The notes beneath the pieces are model-generated. The model did no database searches and was not told the DNA's origin. It saw only the letters and a program-made list of their open reading frames with translations. Both the position numbers and the translations under genes were made by a program. This document shows, piece by piece, positions 35,275 to 44,082 of a stretch of DNA of 64,000 bases (its first letter is position 1; every line of letters begins with the position of its first letter). This DNA is from Candidatus Heimdallarchaeota archaeon (GTDB lineage: Archaea; Asgardarchaeota; Heimdallarchaeia; Heimdallarchaeales; Heimdallarchaeaceae), in the NCBI GenBank assembly GCA_016839875.1, contig JAEOTK010000002.1:1-64000 (forward strand). Direction: 5' to 3'.

Positions 35275-36501
35275 TTATCGTGGTAAACCGTTTTCTATCC
35301 AAGAAGTAATCAATCTTTCAAATTCTTTTTTCTTCTTTAATGTTTGAGTTTGGTAGGCATAAATCTGAGACATTGCTAATCCCCCTAGTTCAATATATGC
35401 TTCATCCATATCGCATATTGCTGATATTCTTGCTTTCCAATTCTCATCTGAATCTGCTTGACCTGCATAAGAAATGAACAACCTAAGTATCTTTTCAGTC
35501 TTAGCAGAAACTTCTTTTTCATCAGTTTTGGGTTTTGCATCAACCTTTACTTTCTTTGGAGGGTCTTCATCTGGCTCGGGTCTGGGTTTGGGTTTTGGTG
35601 CAGGTTTAGATTCTGGTTTGGGTTCGGGTTTAGTTTCTACAACTGGCTCCTCTGCAGCTGCAGACTCTTCAATCTCCTCAGGTTCATCAAATATTTTCTC
35701 TTTAATTACTGGAGCTGAAGACGAAGGAGGAGTTGCTATAACGAGGGGGGCTTTCTTCTCAGGTTCCACTGTTTCTGTTTCTTCTGTAGCTGATGATGGA
35801 GTTACAAACTTTGCTTGATCTGGAGAAATAGTTTCATTAGCATCAGCTGCAACACTTATTTCCTTCTTAACAGGAGTGGTTCCAGGTCTTGTTTCAGCGA
35901 CAGAAGTATCACCAGAAACTGAAAATGTTGTATCTGTTGGTATTTGTCGAGCTTCAATAACTGCAACTAAGCTCTTTTCTATATCATGAATCAAAGATCG
36001 CAGATTTGGTGTTTCGGAACCTACTTTCAGAATTCGTTCTTTGAGTGTTTGAGCGCCAGCTGTCATTATGCTGATTTTCTTTTTCAGATCTTGATTCTCT
36101 ACTTGTATTTGCTCTCCTCCTTCCCCTGCTTCAGTTTCAATTGTATCTATTGAATCCATCAAAGCATGCATTTGTAGTTTAAGTTCTTCACGTTCTGCAT
36201 TAAACAAATCTTGCTGAAGCCTTGTATCTTCTATCTCTTTATCCAATTCGACTTTCTCTGTTTGAAGATCTTCAACAACTTTTGATAAATGGTCCAACTC
36301 TGATGTCAATTCTTTTACCTTATCATCTGATTGTGCTTGTTCCATTTTCTCTTGCAGTTTTTCAAATAATTTGATTCTTCTCATTGCTAATTGAGGAGAA
36401 ATATTTTCTTTCTGCATAAAATTTAGAATATACTCTAAATCATGAGGTTGAATATTGTATTTCTTAAGTAGCTCCTCAACTGAACTAGGTGTTTCTGTCA
36501 T
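35275..36501 (-). CDS. Large helical protein with coiled coil and Pro/Glu linker
   Basis: A 408-residue protein. Residues 1-50 hold a small helical domain (SVEELLKKYNIQPHDLEYIL), residues about 50-180 a long coiled coil, and residues about 195-325 a Pro/Glu/Ala/Lys-rich disordered linker (repeated PEP/KPKP units). The C-terminal domain, about 330-408, is helical (NWKARISAICDMDEAYIEL, KKKKEFERLITSWIENGL). No family is recognised. The layout suggests a scaffold or cytoskeletal adaptor. ATG 36501, after GAGGGTT, is preferred to a TTG at 36513. Confidence 0.55.
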   Translation of the reverse strand: MTETPSSVEELLKKYNIQPHDLEYILNFMQKENISPQLAMRRIKLFEKLQEKMEQAQSDDKVKELTSELDHLSKVVEDLQTEKVELDKEIEDTRLQQDLFNAEREELKLQMHALMDSIDTIETEAGEGGEQIQVENQDLKKKISIMTAGAQTLKERILKVGSETPNLRSLIHDIEKSLVAVIEARQIPTDTTFSVSGDTSVAETRPGTTPVKKEISVAADANETISPDQAKFVTPSSATEETETVEPEKKAPLVIATPPSSSAPVIKEKIFDEPEEIEESAAAEEPVVETKPEPKPESKPAPKPKPRPEPDEDPPKKVKVDAKPKTDEKEVSAKTEKILRLFISYAGQADSDENWKARISAICDMDEAYIELGGLAMSQIYAYQTQTLKKKKEFERLITSWIENGLPR

Positions 36502-36632
36502 AACCCTCAACAATTAATAGATAGATTTTATTTAATAAAGTTTAGATTGAGTTAATGGAAAAGAAAAGGTTTTTTTAATACGGATACCATAATTCGAGCT
36601 AGGTGTAATAGTTGGTAGAGCTTAGAGGATTA

Positions 36633-37643
36633 ATGATTAATAGGCTTATAGTTCTTTTACAAGTGTTTATTTTTCCAGTGTATTTCTACTTGTGGGCGTG
36701 GTTAGGCCCATATCCAGATAGTCTAGCTGGCTTTTTCTTCTGGAGAGCATCAGATATCAGTCCATTTGGAACAACAGGAGATATGGTTATTCTAAAAATA
36801 GTAGCACCTTTAATTTTTGCCTTACCTTTTACACTTGCATCATTAGTGAGAGCAACTAGAATTGCAAATTCTTATGAATTAATGTGGAGAGCTTTAGGAA
36901 AAGTTAGAATCGATACAAAGATTTTCTACTTCGTAAATGCGATATTTTGTTTGTTTTTCTTCATACTTCCATTTGGATCACCAATCATTGCTGTGTTTGG
37001 TGCATTTTTCGCAGTAAAGCTAATTCTGTACGCTTTTGGTGTTAAGAAGAATGTTCCTGCTCTCCTTATTGTTATTCCTGGATTATTTCTAGCAGCAATT
37101 CCTTTGATGGTAACTATTGCATTTTACAGCGAATTTACTTCAGTCATTGCACCCATCTGGACGACTTGGGTACAATTTGCACCTATTTTCTATGGAGTGG
37201 TTCTGTGCTTAGCTTGTGCTATTGCAATAGGTAACTTTTTGGTTCTTCTTAGAGAGGGTGCATCACAAGTTTCCTATACAAAAGAGATTACAGATAGAAT
37301 TGGTTTGGTAATTAGACTTGTTCTATTTGGAGGTTTTCTAGCACTTTTTGCCACTGTAGATCAATGGAATTCAGCAGGAACTGCAATGTTCATAATTAAC
37401 ATCGCTGCAGTTGTACTGAGTGGTATTGAAGCTTTAATTAGATGGAGAAAGAAACTCTCAAAAGAAAGTGGTGGAGGAGGAAGACTCATGGTCTTAATCT
37501 TTATTGCAGTCAATTTCGTTGTAAGATATGTCGCAAAACCAGAAGCTGCTATTACAGCAATAGTTGCTTTGTCAGCTTGTGTGTTCTTCGTTCTCTTCGT
37601 ACTAGCTTATAGATATGCAGAAGATGAAACACTTTTTGAGTGA
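36633..37643 (+). CDS. Polytopic membrane protein of unknown function
   Basis: A protein of about 336 residues with eight or nine hydrophobic segments and very short loops. The longest loops are near residues 30-50 (YPDSLAGFFFWRASDISPF) and 275-285 (SKESGGGGR). No transporter signature is visible. A TTG at 36612 would add seven residues; the ATG has GAGG five bases ahead. It lies upstream of the ATPase subunit E gene with about 90 bases between. Confidence 0.55.
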   Translation: MINRLIVLLQVFIFPVYFYLWAWLGPYPDSLAGFFFWRASDISPFGTTGDMVILKIVAPLIFALPFTLASLVRATRIANSYELMWRALGKVRIDTKIFYFVNAIFCLFFFILPFGSPIIAVFGAFFAVKLILYAFGVKKNVPALLIVIPGLFLAAIPLMVTIAFYSEFTSVIAPIWTTWVQFAPIFYGVVLCLACAIAIGNFLVLLREGASQVSYTKEITDRIGLVIRLVLFGGFLALFATVDQWNSAGTAMFIINIAAVVLSGIEALIRWRKKLSKESGGGGRLMVLIFIAVNFVVRYVAKPEAAITAIVALSACVFFVLFVLAYRYAEDETLFE

Positions 37644-37680
37644 ATCTTCTTTCTTTTTTCTACTAAATTCCTAACCATAA

Positions 37681-37690
37681 TTTTTATAAG
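37681..37690 (+). promoter_or_regulatory. TATA-like box of the ATPase subunit E gene
   Basis: TTTTTATAAG lies about 45 bases before the ATG at 37733, placing the transcript start near 37711. This supports independent transcription of the gene rather than readthrough from the membrane protein upstream. Confidence 0.35.
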
Positions 37691-37732
37691 CCAATTTTTT
37701 AAGACCTTCACAAATTCCCTAATCACTCAGAG

Positions 37733-38377
37733 ATGTTGCCAATGAATGATGAACATTCTAACCCTGAAATTACAAAGAAAATAGAACAAAATACAGCTAA
37801 AATAATCAAGAAAATCTTAGCTGAACAAAAAGAAGCAATAAATGATATTACTAAGGATACTGAAGGAAAAATAAGCGAAATTACACAAAATATCATTGAA
37901 GTAGCTAAGAAAAATGCTGATGCTGAATTTCTAAAAGAAAGGGCAAAACAAGATTTAGATTTGCGTCTTAAAATAACAAAATTCAGAGATGAACTTGTTG
38001 AAGGTTTCATTGAAAAAGCTACTGAAAAAATTAAATCATTAACAGGTACAAAAGAGTATTCAGCCAGTTTAGAAAAAACTATTGCAGAAGCAGCGTTAAC
38101 CCTTAAACAACCAAATTTGTTACTTTATTGTCGCAAAGAAGATAAAGACATTTTATCTAAACAATTTCTTGATGGAATTTCAGGCAAACTGAAGAAAGAC
38201 AATAATCTAGATGTTAAATTCAATGTTTCTAGCAATTATATCAATTGCATGGGAGGAACAATATTAGAAACTGCTGATGGAAAAATCAGCATTAACAACA
38301 CTTATGAGAAGCGTATAGAAAGGTCTTTAGTAGATTTGAAAAGGGAACTTTCTCTGCTACTAACACAAGAAGGATGA
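37733..38377 (+). CDS. atpE: V/A-type ATP synthase subunit E
   Basis: A 214-residue peripheral-stalk subunit. The N-terminal 110 residues form a long charged helix (KIIKKILAEQKEAINDITKD), and the C-terminal domain carries the conserved GGTILETADGKISINNTYEKRIER signature. In the A-type ATP synthase it pairs with subunit H and holds the A3B3 head. In other archaea it is encoded within the ATPase operon; here neither neighbour is an ATPase gene. An ATG nine bases further in is an alternative start. The subunit call is firm; the orphan position is notable. Confidence 0.85.
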   Translation: MLPMNDEHSNPEITKKIEQNTAKIIKKILAEQKEAINDITKDTEGKISEITQNIIEVAKKNADAEFLKERAKQDLDLRLKITKFRDELVEGFIEKATEKIKSLTGTKEYSASLEKTIAEAALTLKQPNLLLYCRKEDKDILSKQFLDGISGKLKKDNNLDVKFNVSSNYINCMGGTILETADGKISINNTYEKRIERSLVDLKRELSLLLTQEG

Positions 38378-38382
38378 TTATC

Positions 38383-39024
38383 ATGAAAAAGAATCTTAGG
38401 ATAAAAACAGGAACTTCCATTTTGTTTATTCTCGTACTTACAGTTTCTGTATTTAGCCTTTCAATCGCCAAAGCAAATAATGTAGAACAAGAGCTTCCTA
38501 TACTACAACAGTCTATTGACCAGATTCAAGTATACAATGGTAGAATTTCATCCACTTATGTTGAAAGAGGAGAAATAGTGTATGTCTTTGCAACTATTAT
38601 AAACTTAGGAGATCAAGTTGTACCGGTTGTATCACTAAATGCAAATTTCTCACATGTAGGGAATACTACAGCTTTGAATCAAGTTTATACAGTTACTATT
38701 GATTATGATCATAGAGATCTTGAACCCGGTGAAACATTCACAGGTACTCTTATGGTAGAAATTATAAATCCAGAAGCCAGATATAATGTAGAAATATTCT
38801 TCCAGGCAGAAGATGTTTATGATCCAAATACTGGCCCAGTTGGAGGGGCACCAGCATTCCCATTTTACGCAGCAGAAATTTTTGAAGTCCATGTTGTTGA
38901 TTATGGAGGTGCTTCAAGTGTGGTTGTAGGTATTGGATTAGCAATTGCTGGTGTAGTTGTAGCTATCGTGCTGTTCATCTTGTATGGCTGGCTAAAAGAG
39001 AAATTACAGAAGAGAAAATACTAA
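38383..39024 (+). CDS. Exported Ig-like protein with C-terminal membrane anchor
   Basis: A 213-residue protein with a signal peptide (about 1-30, after KKNLRIKTG), a beta-sandwich-like ectodomain (VERGEIVYVFATIINLGDQVVPVVSLNANF, DLEPGETFTGTLMVEI) typical of CARDB/Ig-like folds, a transmembrane helix (about 180-203) and a short basic tail. It could be a surface or secretion-accessory protein. ATG 38383 has AAGGATGAT ahead of it; ATG 38374 overlaps the ATPase E stop. The overlap makes co-expression with subunit E likely. Confidence 0.55.
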   Translation: MKKNLRIKTGTSILFILVLTVSVFSLSIAKANNVEQELPILQQSIDQIQVYNGRISSTYVERGEIVYVFATIINLGDQVVPVVSLNANFSHVGNTTALNQVYTVTIDYDHRDLEPGETFTGTLMVEIINPEARYNVEIFFQAEDVYDPNTGPVGGAPAFPFYAAEIFEVHVVDYGGASSVVVGIGLAIAGVVVAIVLFILYGWLKEKLQKRKY

Positions 39025-39036
39025 TCTATCATCAAC

Positions 39037-39504
39037 TCAAATTAAGTATATCAACCATCCTTTGGGTTGATATATCAAACCTTCCTTTTTCATCTGAATA
39101 AGAATTTTCTCTAATTTCTGTGAAGATATATCGAAAATAGAACAATTGAGTATTAATTCATCAATGGAATTTTTTGTATTCTTCAAAATTAACAATACTG
39201 TTTCCGCGATTGTTGCAGCAGGAATATCTAATAGTTCAATTTCTTTATCTTTATGACTATGAATAATTTCAGATATTCTGTCTTTATCCAAATCAGCTTG
39301 CTTAAAGAAATCTTCTGCAAGCTTCTGAGAAAGTTTCTTTGCATTTAAGAAACGATCACAGAATCCAGATAGATTATCACAAACAATTGATTCACCTAAC
39401 TGGTAAGTTATTATTTTACCACAATTTGTGCACAATCTATGTTGATAATTTGCAGGGATTTCGTTAATTGTTTCACAATTATAACATCTGAAAACAATCT
39501 GCAC
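39037..39504 (-). CDS. Zinc-ribbon (DUF1922-like) protein with winged-helix C-terminus
   Basis: A 155-residue protein. The N-terminal zinc ribbon (RCYNCETINEI, RLCTNCGK, plus C at about 42 and 49) resembles archaeal DUF1922. A helix rich in Ala/Lys (about 53-70) follows. The C-terminal part (ISSQKLEKILIQMKKEGLIYQPKGW) looks like a winged helix. It may be a nucleic-acid-binding factor. The start is GTG, overlapping the stop of the tRNA methyltransferase gene by one base after a GGTGA site, so the two are coupled. Confidence 0.55.
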   Translation of the reverse strand: MQIVFRCYNCETINEIPANYQHRLCTNCGKIITYQLGESIVCDNLSGFCDRFLNAKKLSQKLAEDFFKQADLDKDRISEIIHSHKDKEIELLDIPAATIAETVLLILKNTKNSIDELILNCSIFDISSQKLEKILIQMKKEGLIYQPKGWLIYLI

Positions 39505-40301
39505 TACTCTTCACCTTTTGCTAATTTTCTTGCAAATATCATGAAACCAGTATGACCAATCATCCTTGTATTGGGTCTAATTGCGTTAATTTTTAGCTGT
39601 ATATCTCTAAGGATAAGTTCTAATGCTTGAATATCTCCAAAATTAAATTCTCTTAGTGTTTGATACACCTTATCTACCTGATTATACGTTGGTAAAAACA
39701 AGGTAATTACTCCACTCGGTTTTAATGAATCGAACGCATGAGGAATTATTTCACATGGATCTCCTAAATCTAAAATTACAGCATCAACTTCCTTTTCATC
39801 AAAACCTGAGGATACATCTTTCAATTTAAAGGAAACTCTTGATTCCAATCCTAATCTGGATAAGTTCTTCTTGGCAGTATTATAGGCAACTTCTCTATTC
39901 TCATAAGTATAGACATGACCATTTTCACCAACATAATTTGCTAGAATTGAAGTAAGTGCTCCACTACCAGTTCCTGCTTCTAGAACTATACTTCCTGATG
40001 ATATTCCCCCATTTATCAGTATTAATCCTGCATCTTTAGGATAAATAATTTGAGAACTATGAGGGATCTGCCTTAAGAAATCACTAGGAATTGGTTTGTA
40101 GATAGTTATTGTAGTATTTTTACTTGTTTTAACTCGAATTCCATAGGATTTTCCTATAATTGAATCAAAATCAAAAAAACCTTTGTGACAGTGAAACTGT
40201 TTTCCACTAACGGCCTTAGTGAGCCATCTTTTTCTAGTATCAAGTACTATTAAAATATCCGAACCATCGGAAATTATATTAGCTGATGCTGTTTTACTCA
40301 T
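39504..40301 (-). CDS. trmI: tRNA (adenine-N1)-methyltransferase TrmI
   Basis: A 265-residue AdoMet-dependent methyltransferase. Motif I (IVLEAGTGSGALTSIL, about 105-120), the Asp/Glu-containing VYTYENREVAY, DAVILDLGDPCE (motif IV) and the C-terminal TRMIGHTGFMIFARKL match archaeal TrmI, which makes m1A at tRNA positions 57 and 58. The N-terminal beta-barrel region (about 1-75) is present. It is translationally coupled to a zinc-ribbon protein gene downstream. Confidence 0.9.
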   Translation of the reverse strand: MSKTASANIISDGSDILIVLDTRKRWLTKAVSGKQFHCHKGFFDFDSIIGKSYGIRVKTSKNTTITIYKPIPSDFLRQIPHSSQIIYPKDAGLILINGGISSGSIVLEAGTGSGALTSILANYVGENGHVYTYENREVAYNTAKKNLSRLGLESRVSFKLKDVSSGFDEKEVDAVILDLGDPCEIIPHAFDSLKPSGVITLFLPTYNQVDKVYQTLREFNFGDIQALELILRDIQLKINAIRPNTRMIGHTGFMIFARKLAKGEE

Positions 40302-40402
40302 TCGATTTCACATTAGGATGATATAGAATAAATATAAAACTTGTTTTCTAATTAGAAATTCCTGAAAATAAAAAATAAGTAAAAAAATAGAAAAAGGAGA
40401 TA

Positions 40403-41728
40403 CTATAGAAAACCTCTTTCTTTTAGTATATCGATAAGTTTAGGATAACCTATTTCCTCCAATTCATACTTAACCCTTGCAATTGGCTTATTTACTTTTA
40501 TTAGACGAGTGATATCAATAGGAGTTGCAGAAACCACAATATCACATTCAGTATTGTTTATTGTTGCTTCTAGGTCCTCTAGTTGTTGTTCAAAATACCC
40601 CATTGCAGGAAGAAGTGTTCCAATATCTGGATAGTTTTCAAAAGTTTCTTTCATGCTACCTACAAGGTAAGGACGAGGATCAACTAGTTCTTTAGCACCA
40701 TAACGTCTAGCAGCAACAACCCCAGCTCCGTATTTCATTTCTCCATGGGTTAGAGTTGGTCCATCTTCAATAACCAATACTCTTTTTCCTTTCACTAATT
40801 CTGGTTTATCCACAAATATGGGAGATGAAGCTTCAATAATAGTTGCGTTGGGGTTAACTTCTCTAATATTCTCTTCTAATTGCATAACATTCTTGTAATC
40901 AGTTGTGGTGATTTTGTTAACTACAACTACATCTGCTAGATTCAGAGTAGTTTCTCCTGGATGATAGCGAAGTTCATGCCCAACTCTGTGAGGATCTGCG
41001 ACAACTATCTGCAAATCGGGTTTGTAAAAGGAGAAATCATTATTTCCCCCGTCCCAGAGTATAACATCAGCTTCCTTCTCTGCTTCTCGTAGAATTGCTT
41101 CATAATCAACTCCAGAATAAATTACTAAACCTTTATCGATATATGGTTCATACTCTTCTCTTTCTTCTATTGTTGTTTCATGCTTATCTAAATCAGAATA
41201 CTCCGCGAATCTTTGAACAGCTTGTTTTACTAAATCACCATACGGCATAGGATGACGAATAGCAACTACTTTCTTTCCAGCATCATGTAGAAGTTGAACA
41301 ATTTTCCTTGATGTTTGTGACTTTCCACTCCCTGTTCTAACCGCACAAACACTAATTAGCGGTTTAGTGCTTTTGATCATTGTTCCCTTAGTACCAAGAA
41401 GAGAGAAAGCTGGACCACAAGCATTAACTAAAGAAGCTTTATGCATGACATATTCGTGAGACACATCAGAATAGGAAAAAACAACTTCATCAACATTCAA
41501 TTTCTCTAGTAGTTCTTCTAATTCACTCTCATCATGAATTGGAATGCCTTCTGGATATAACTCACCTGAAAGTTCAGAAGGATATTTACGGTCTACAATG
41601 TCTGGGATTTGGGTAGCAGTAAATGCTACAACTTCATATTGTTCATTATTTCTATAGTAAGTATTGAAATTATGAAAATCCCTACCTGCAGCACCCATGA
41701 TTAGTATTTTTCTTCGATTTGAGTTCAT
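40403..41728 (-). CDS. Cyclic 2,3-diphosphoglycerate synthetase-like P-loop protein
   Basis: A 441-residue protein of the COG2403-type family related to cyclic 2,3-diphosphoglycerate synthetase. It begins with a Rossmann-like IMGAAGRDFHNFN segment and has a P-loop at RTGSGKSQTSRKIV (about 154) with IRHPMPYGDL and WDGGNNDFSFYKPD downstream. The ending ARVKYELEEIGYPKLIDILKERGFL is typical. Members are annotated as GTPases or as cDPG synthetases; the true substrate here is not shown by sequence. The gene stands alone on its strand. Confidence 0.8.
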   Translation of the reverse strand: MNSNRRKILIMGAAGRDFHNFNTYYRNNEQYEVVAFTATQIPDIVDRKYPSELSGELYPEGIPIHDESELEELLEKLNVDEVVFSYSDVSHEYVMHKASLVNACGPAFSLLGTKGTMIKSTKPLISVCAVRTGSGKSQTSRKIVQLLHDAGKKVVAIRHPMPYGDLVKQAVQRFAEYSDLDKHETTIEEREEYEPYIDKGLVIYSGVDYEAILREAEKEADVILWDGGNNDFSFYKPDLQIVVADPHRVGHELRYHPGETTLNLADVVVVNKITTTDYKNVMQLEENIREVNPNATIIEASSPIFVDKPELVKGKRVLVIEDGPTLTHGEMKYGAGVVAARRYGAKELVDPRPYLVGSMKETFENYPDIGTLLPAMGYFEQQLEDLEATINNTECDIVVSATPIDITRLIKVNKPIARVKYELEEIGYPKLIDILKERGFL

Positions 41729-41836
41729 TTTTTGCCCTCGGTATATTATATTTCGAGCTAATTTCAGAGTTTTAAAAAATTTATGCTTTACACAGCAAAA
41801 TAAAAAAATGGTGAATTGTTCTTAAAATAATTAATA

Positions 41837-42100
41837 TTAATCCTCATTTTCATTATCTGAACTATCTTCATTCAATCCTTGGTTTTTGTTAATATATCTC
41901 TGTACAAGAAAAATAGAACCAATAGCGGTGATTAATCCAAGAAATGTTGCTACAATTAATGCTATCATTCTAATTCGTTGTGGAGAATTAGTAGTTGCAA
42001 AATATGCTATAATCATTCCTCCTACACTAAATAGAAAAGGAGCAGTAAATCCAAAAGCTAACATCTTTTTAGATACAATTGATTGTTTTTCTTCACTCAT
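41837..42100 (-). CDS. Small two-helix membrane protein
   Basis: An 87-residue protein with two hydrophobic segments (about 12-31 and 40-66) and an acidic C-terminal tail rich in Glu and Asp. Both termini likely face the cytoplasm. I do not recognise it. It sits between the cDPG-synthetase-like gene and trmY with gaps of about 65-108 bases. Confidence 0.5.
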   Translation of the reverse strand: MSEEKQSIVSKKMLAFGFTAPFLFSVGGMIIAYFATTNSPQRIRMIALIVATFLGLITAIGSIFLVQRYINKNQGLNEDSSDNENED

Positions 42101-42165
42101 CCTTATCCAACATATTAATTTTAGAATTAAAGTTTTGTTGAAAACACTTAATTTTAATTATTCTT

Positions 42166-42747
42166 TCATGAACCAATTAACGAGTACAATTTGTAGCATA
42201 CTATGGTTATAACATGAGAAGCTAGATAGTTCTGTTTTCCAAGGCTTATAGGAATAGTGTCAAAATCAGTAAGAGTTTTCTCCTGATTTTGCATTAAATC
42301 ATGCTGACTCCCAAGTATAAAGCACACCCCACTTTCATTCATTTTATCTCCTAATTCATCGATATGAATCCCATCTGGAGTTAGATAATAAAATTGATAG
42401 TTTTCTGTCAGTGATTTTAATAATGCTTCAAAACCAATCTTTTCAGTTTTAACTCTTGGTTCTTCTATATCAGAAATTATCTTCAAAAACATATTAGTTG
42501 AATCCACTTCGTTTTCTAGAATATCCTTAACATTTGAATGAGGAATTGTTATAGCTAATTGCTCATCTGGATGGGATAAAAAGATGATTAAGGTAAGATT
42601 AGCATTGATTTTATTCTTCCACCTATGAATGTTAAGAAAACATCGAGAGAGAACATCCAATCTTTCTTGACCACCAACTATCGATCTAATGGATTTTTTT
42701 GAGTTAAATCGCAAAGTTTTGGATGATACTAAGAAAGCTACTTCCAT
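42166..42747 (-). CDS. trmY: tRNA pseudouridine-54 N1-methyltransferase TrmY
   Basis: A 193-residue SPOUT-class methyltransferase of the archaeal TrmY (DUF358) family. Visible features are the GGQERLDVLSRCFLNI segment, TLIIFLSHPDEQLAITI, GVCFILGSQHDL and the terminal SLGKQNYLASHVITIV, which forms the knotted AdoMet-binding end. It converts pseudouridine at position 54 of tRNA to m1-pseudouridine in archaea. It lies 43 bases downstream of the eS26 gene. Confidence 0.85.
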   Translation of the reverse strand: MEVAFLVSSKTLRFNSKKSIRSIVGGQERLDVLSRCFLNIHRWKNKINANLTLIIFLSHPDEQLAITIPHSNVKDILENEVDSTNMFLKIISDIEEPRVKTEKIGFEALLKSLTENYQFYYLTPDGIHIDELGDKMNESGVCFILGSQHDLMQNQEKTLTDFDTIPISLGKQNYLASHVITIVCYKLYSLIGS

Positions 42748-42790
42748 ATTCTTCCCTCAAAAAGAAAATTAAAAGAGAAAAGGATAGTTA

Positions 42791-43066
42791 CTAGTCGCCA
42801 CGTCTATCGCCTTTTGCGCGTATGTGTGTTCTACCCCTATGAATTGAACATGATATGCAATAATAGGCTATTTTCTTATTTCGTGGGATGTGGGCCCCTT
42901 CATCTCTAAGTTCTTTGGCTAAACGATAGTCTACAGCACTACTGTATACTGTAAATTTCTTTGCTTTGTCTGTAGGAACTAATTTACCACAAGAATGGCA
43001 TGTTTTCATCGTGGCTCGACCACGCTTTCCTCCAGATCTTCCACCCGATTTACGCTTCTTAGGCAT
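42791..43066 (-). CDS. rps26e: Ribosomal protein eS26
   Basis: A 91-residue ribosomal small-subunit protein with a basic N-terminus (MPKKRKSGGRSGGKRGRA), CHSCGKLVPTDKAKKF, YYCISCSIH and the basic ending RGRTHIRAKGDRRGD. The two CxxC pairs bind zinc. eS26 is present in eukaryotes and in the TACK/Asgard archaea but not in Euryarchaeota, which supports the lineage assignment. The ATG at 43066 has a GGTGA site about seven bases upstream; a longer frame from 43090 is less likely. Confidence 0.94.
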   Translation of the reverse strand: MPKKRKSGGRSGGKRGRATMKTCHSCGKLVPTDKAKKFTVYSSAVDYRLAKELRDEGAHIPRNKKIAYYCISCSIHRGRTHIRAKGDRRGD

Positions 43067-43158
43067 TAAAATATCACCTTCATAAATCAAAACACCTTAG
43101 TTATCAGATGTTAGTCTTTGAACTTTTAAGTTTGTTGAAAAAAGAGAAAGCGTTTTAT

Positions 43159-43539
43159 TTACAATTTAGTTGAGGGAAAAAGCTTCGAATAGGTTTCTCT
43201 CAAATACTCATTTGCCTCTTCCAGAAGTTTTTCACCAAGTTCTGTTATTTCATAATATTTCCTATCTATACGCTCAACATCATTTCTCATTTCTGTTTTT
43301 CTAACGATACCTTCATCTTTCAGAAGATACAGTATAGTATAATTCGTAACAGTTGCTGGACTGAAACCATATCGTTTTTCTATTTCATTTCTTAATTCAT
43401 AAGCATATTTTGGTCCTTCCTTGAGTAGACTCAAAACCCATATCCACAACAAGTCTTTTGTGAGATTTTGTTCTAGCCTCTGGAATGCTTTTGAATTTCT
43501 AGCAAGTTTGGATAAATCTTCTTGAGTAGGAAAGCTCAT
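43159..43539 (-). CDS. PadR-family winged-helix transcription regulator
   Basis: A 126-residue regulator. The PadR pattern is clear: LLWIWVLSLLKEGPKYAYELRNEIEKRYGFSPATVTNYTILYLLKDEGIVRK, followed by a beta wing (YYEITELGEKLLEEANEYLRET) and a C-terminal dimerisation helix. The effector and target are unknown. It is located between the uS19 and eS26 genes, all on the minus strand, with 55-92 base gaps. Confidence 0.85.
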   Translation of the reverse strand: MSFPTQEDLSKLARNSKAFQRLEQNLTKDLLWIWVLSLLKEGPKYAYELRNEIEKRYGFSPATVTNYTILYLLKDEGIVRKTEMRNDVERIDRKYYEITELGEKLLEEANEYLRETYSKLFPSTKL

Positions 43540-43594
43540 TAGATAAATAACAAAACAGCTTGTTTAAAAAAATTTCAGTAGAAAATAGTATGAA

Positions 43595-44008
43595 CTATTT
43601 TAGTGGAACATAAAGAGAAGACCTAGTTGCTCCTATTCCTGGGGCACCATGTCTAACTATCTTTGTTGATGGGGAGAATTCTCCTAACAGGTGTCCTATC
43701 ATTTGAGGTTTTATTTCAACTTCTATGAACTCACTTCCATTATAAACACCTACTGTAGCACCAACCATTTCAGGGAGTATAGTCATATCTCTTACATGAG
43801 TTCTAACAACAATTTTATCTCCTTTTTCTTGAGATTCCATTGCACTCCTGATATCCTCTAATAATTTCTTTCTTCGAGGTGTCCAGAATTCTTGACGGGA
43901 TAAGCTCCTTCTTCTTCTTGAAGGGAGTAAGTCAAGTATTTCATCCATAGACATTTGTTTTAATTCTTCGATTGTGTATCCTCTATATCTAAACTTTCGC
44001 GATGACAC
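43595..44008 (-). CDS. rps19: Ribosomal protein uS19
   Basis: A ribosomal small-subunit head protein of 137 residues. The conserved end of the protein is visible: IGHLLGEFSPSTKIVRHGAPGIGATRSSL, with VRTHVRDMTILPEMVGATVGVYNG ahead. The archaeal extension at the N-terminus (FRYRGYTIEELKQMSMDEILDLLPSRRRRS) is present. A GTG at 44008 has GGTTGA five bases upstream; a TTG at 44017 would add three residues. In most archaea this gene lies inside the S10-spc operon; here no other member of that operon is adjacent. Confidence 0.93.
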   Translation of the reverse strand: MSSRKFRYRGYTIEELKQMSMDEILDLLPSRRRRSLSRQEFWTPRRKKLLEDIRSAMESQEKGDKIVVRTHVRDMTILPEMVGATVGVYNGSEFIEVEIKPQMIGHLLGEFSPSTKIVRHGAPGIGATRSSLYVPLK

Positions 44009-44082
44009 TGTTTTCAACCGAGCTATATGCCCTTACAACTTGTTTTAAACCTTTTGATTTTTGTTAAAGGATTGGCGATTGT

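Noticed and set aside
35575..35640. Short repeated GGTTTGGG-type units, first taken for a repeat array
   Set aside because: They encode the Pro-Lys-Pro-Glu linker of the coiled-coil protein. Spacing is irregular and no spacers are present, so this is not a CRISPR array.
35458..35818. Two plus-strand frames, one Gly/Ser-rich and one Phe/aromatic-rich, opposite the coiled-coil gene
   Set aside because: Both mirror the Pro/Glu/Lys-rich linker codons of the minus-strand gene. The repetitive look comes from the repeated PEP and KPKP codons.
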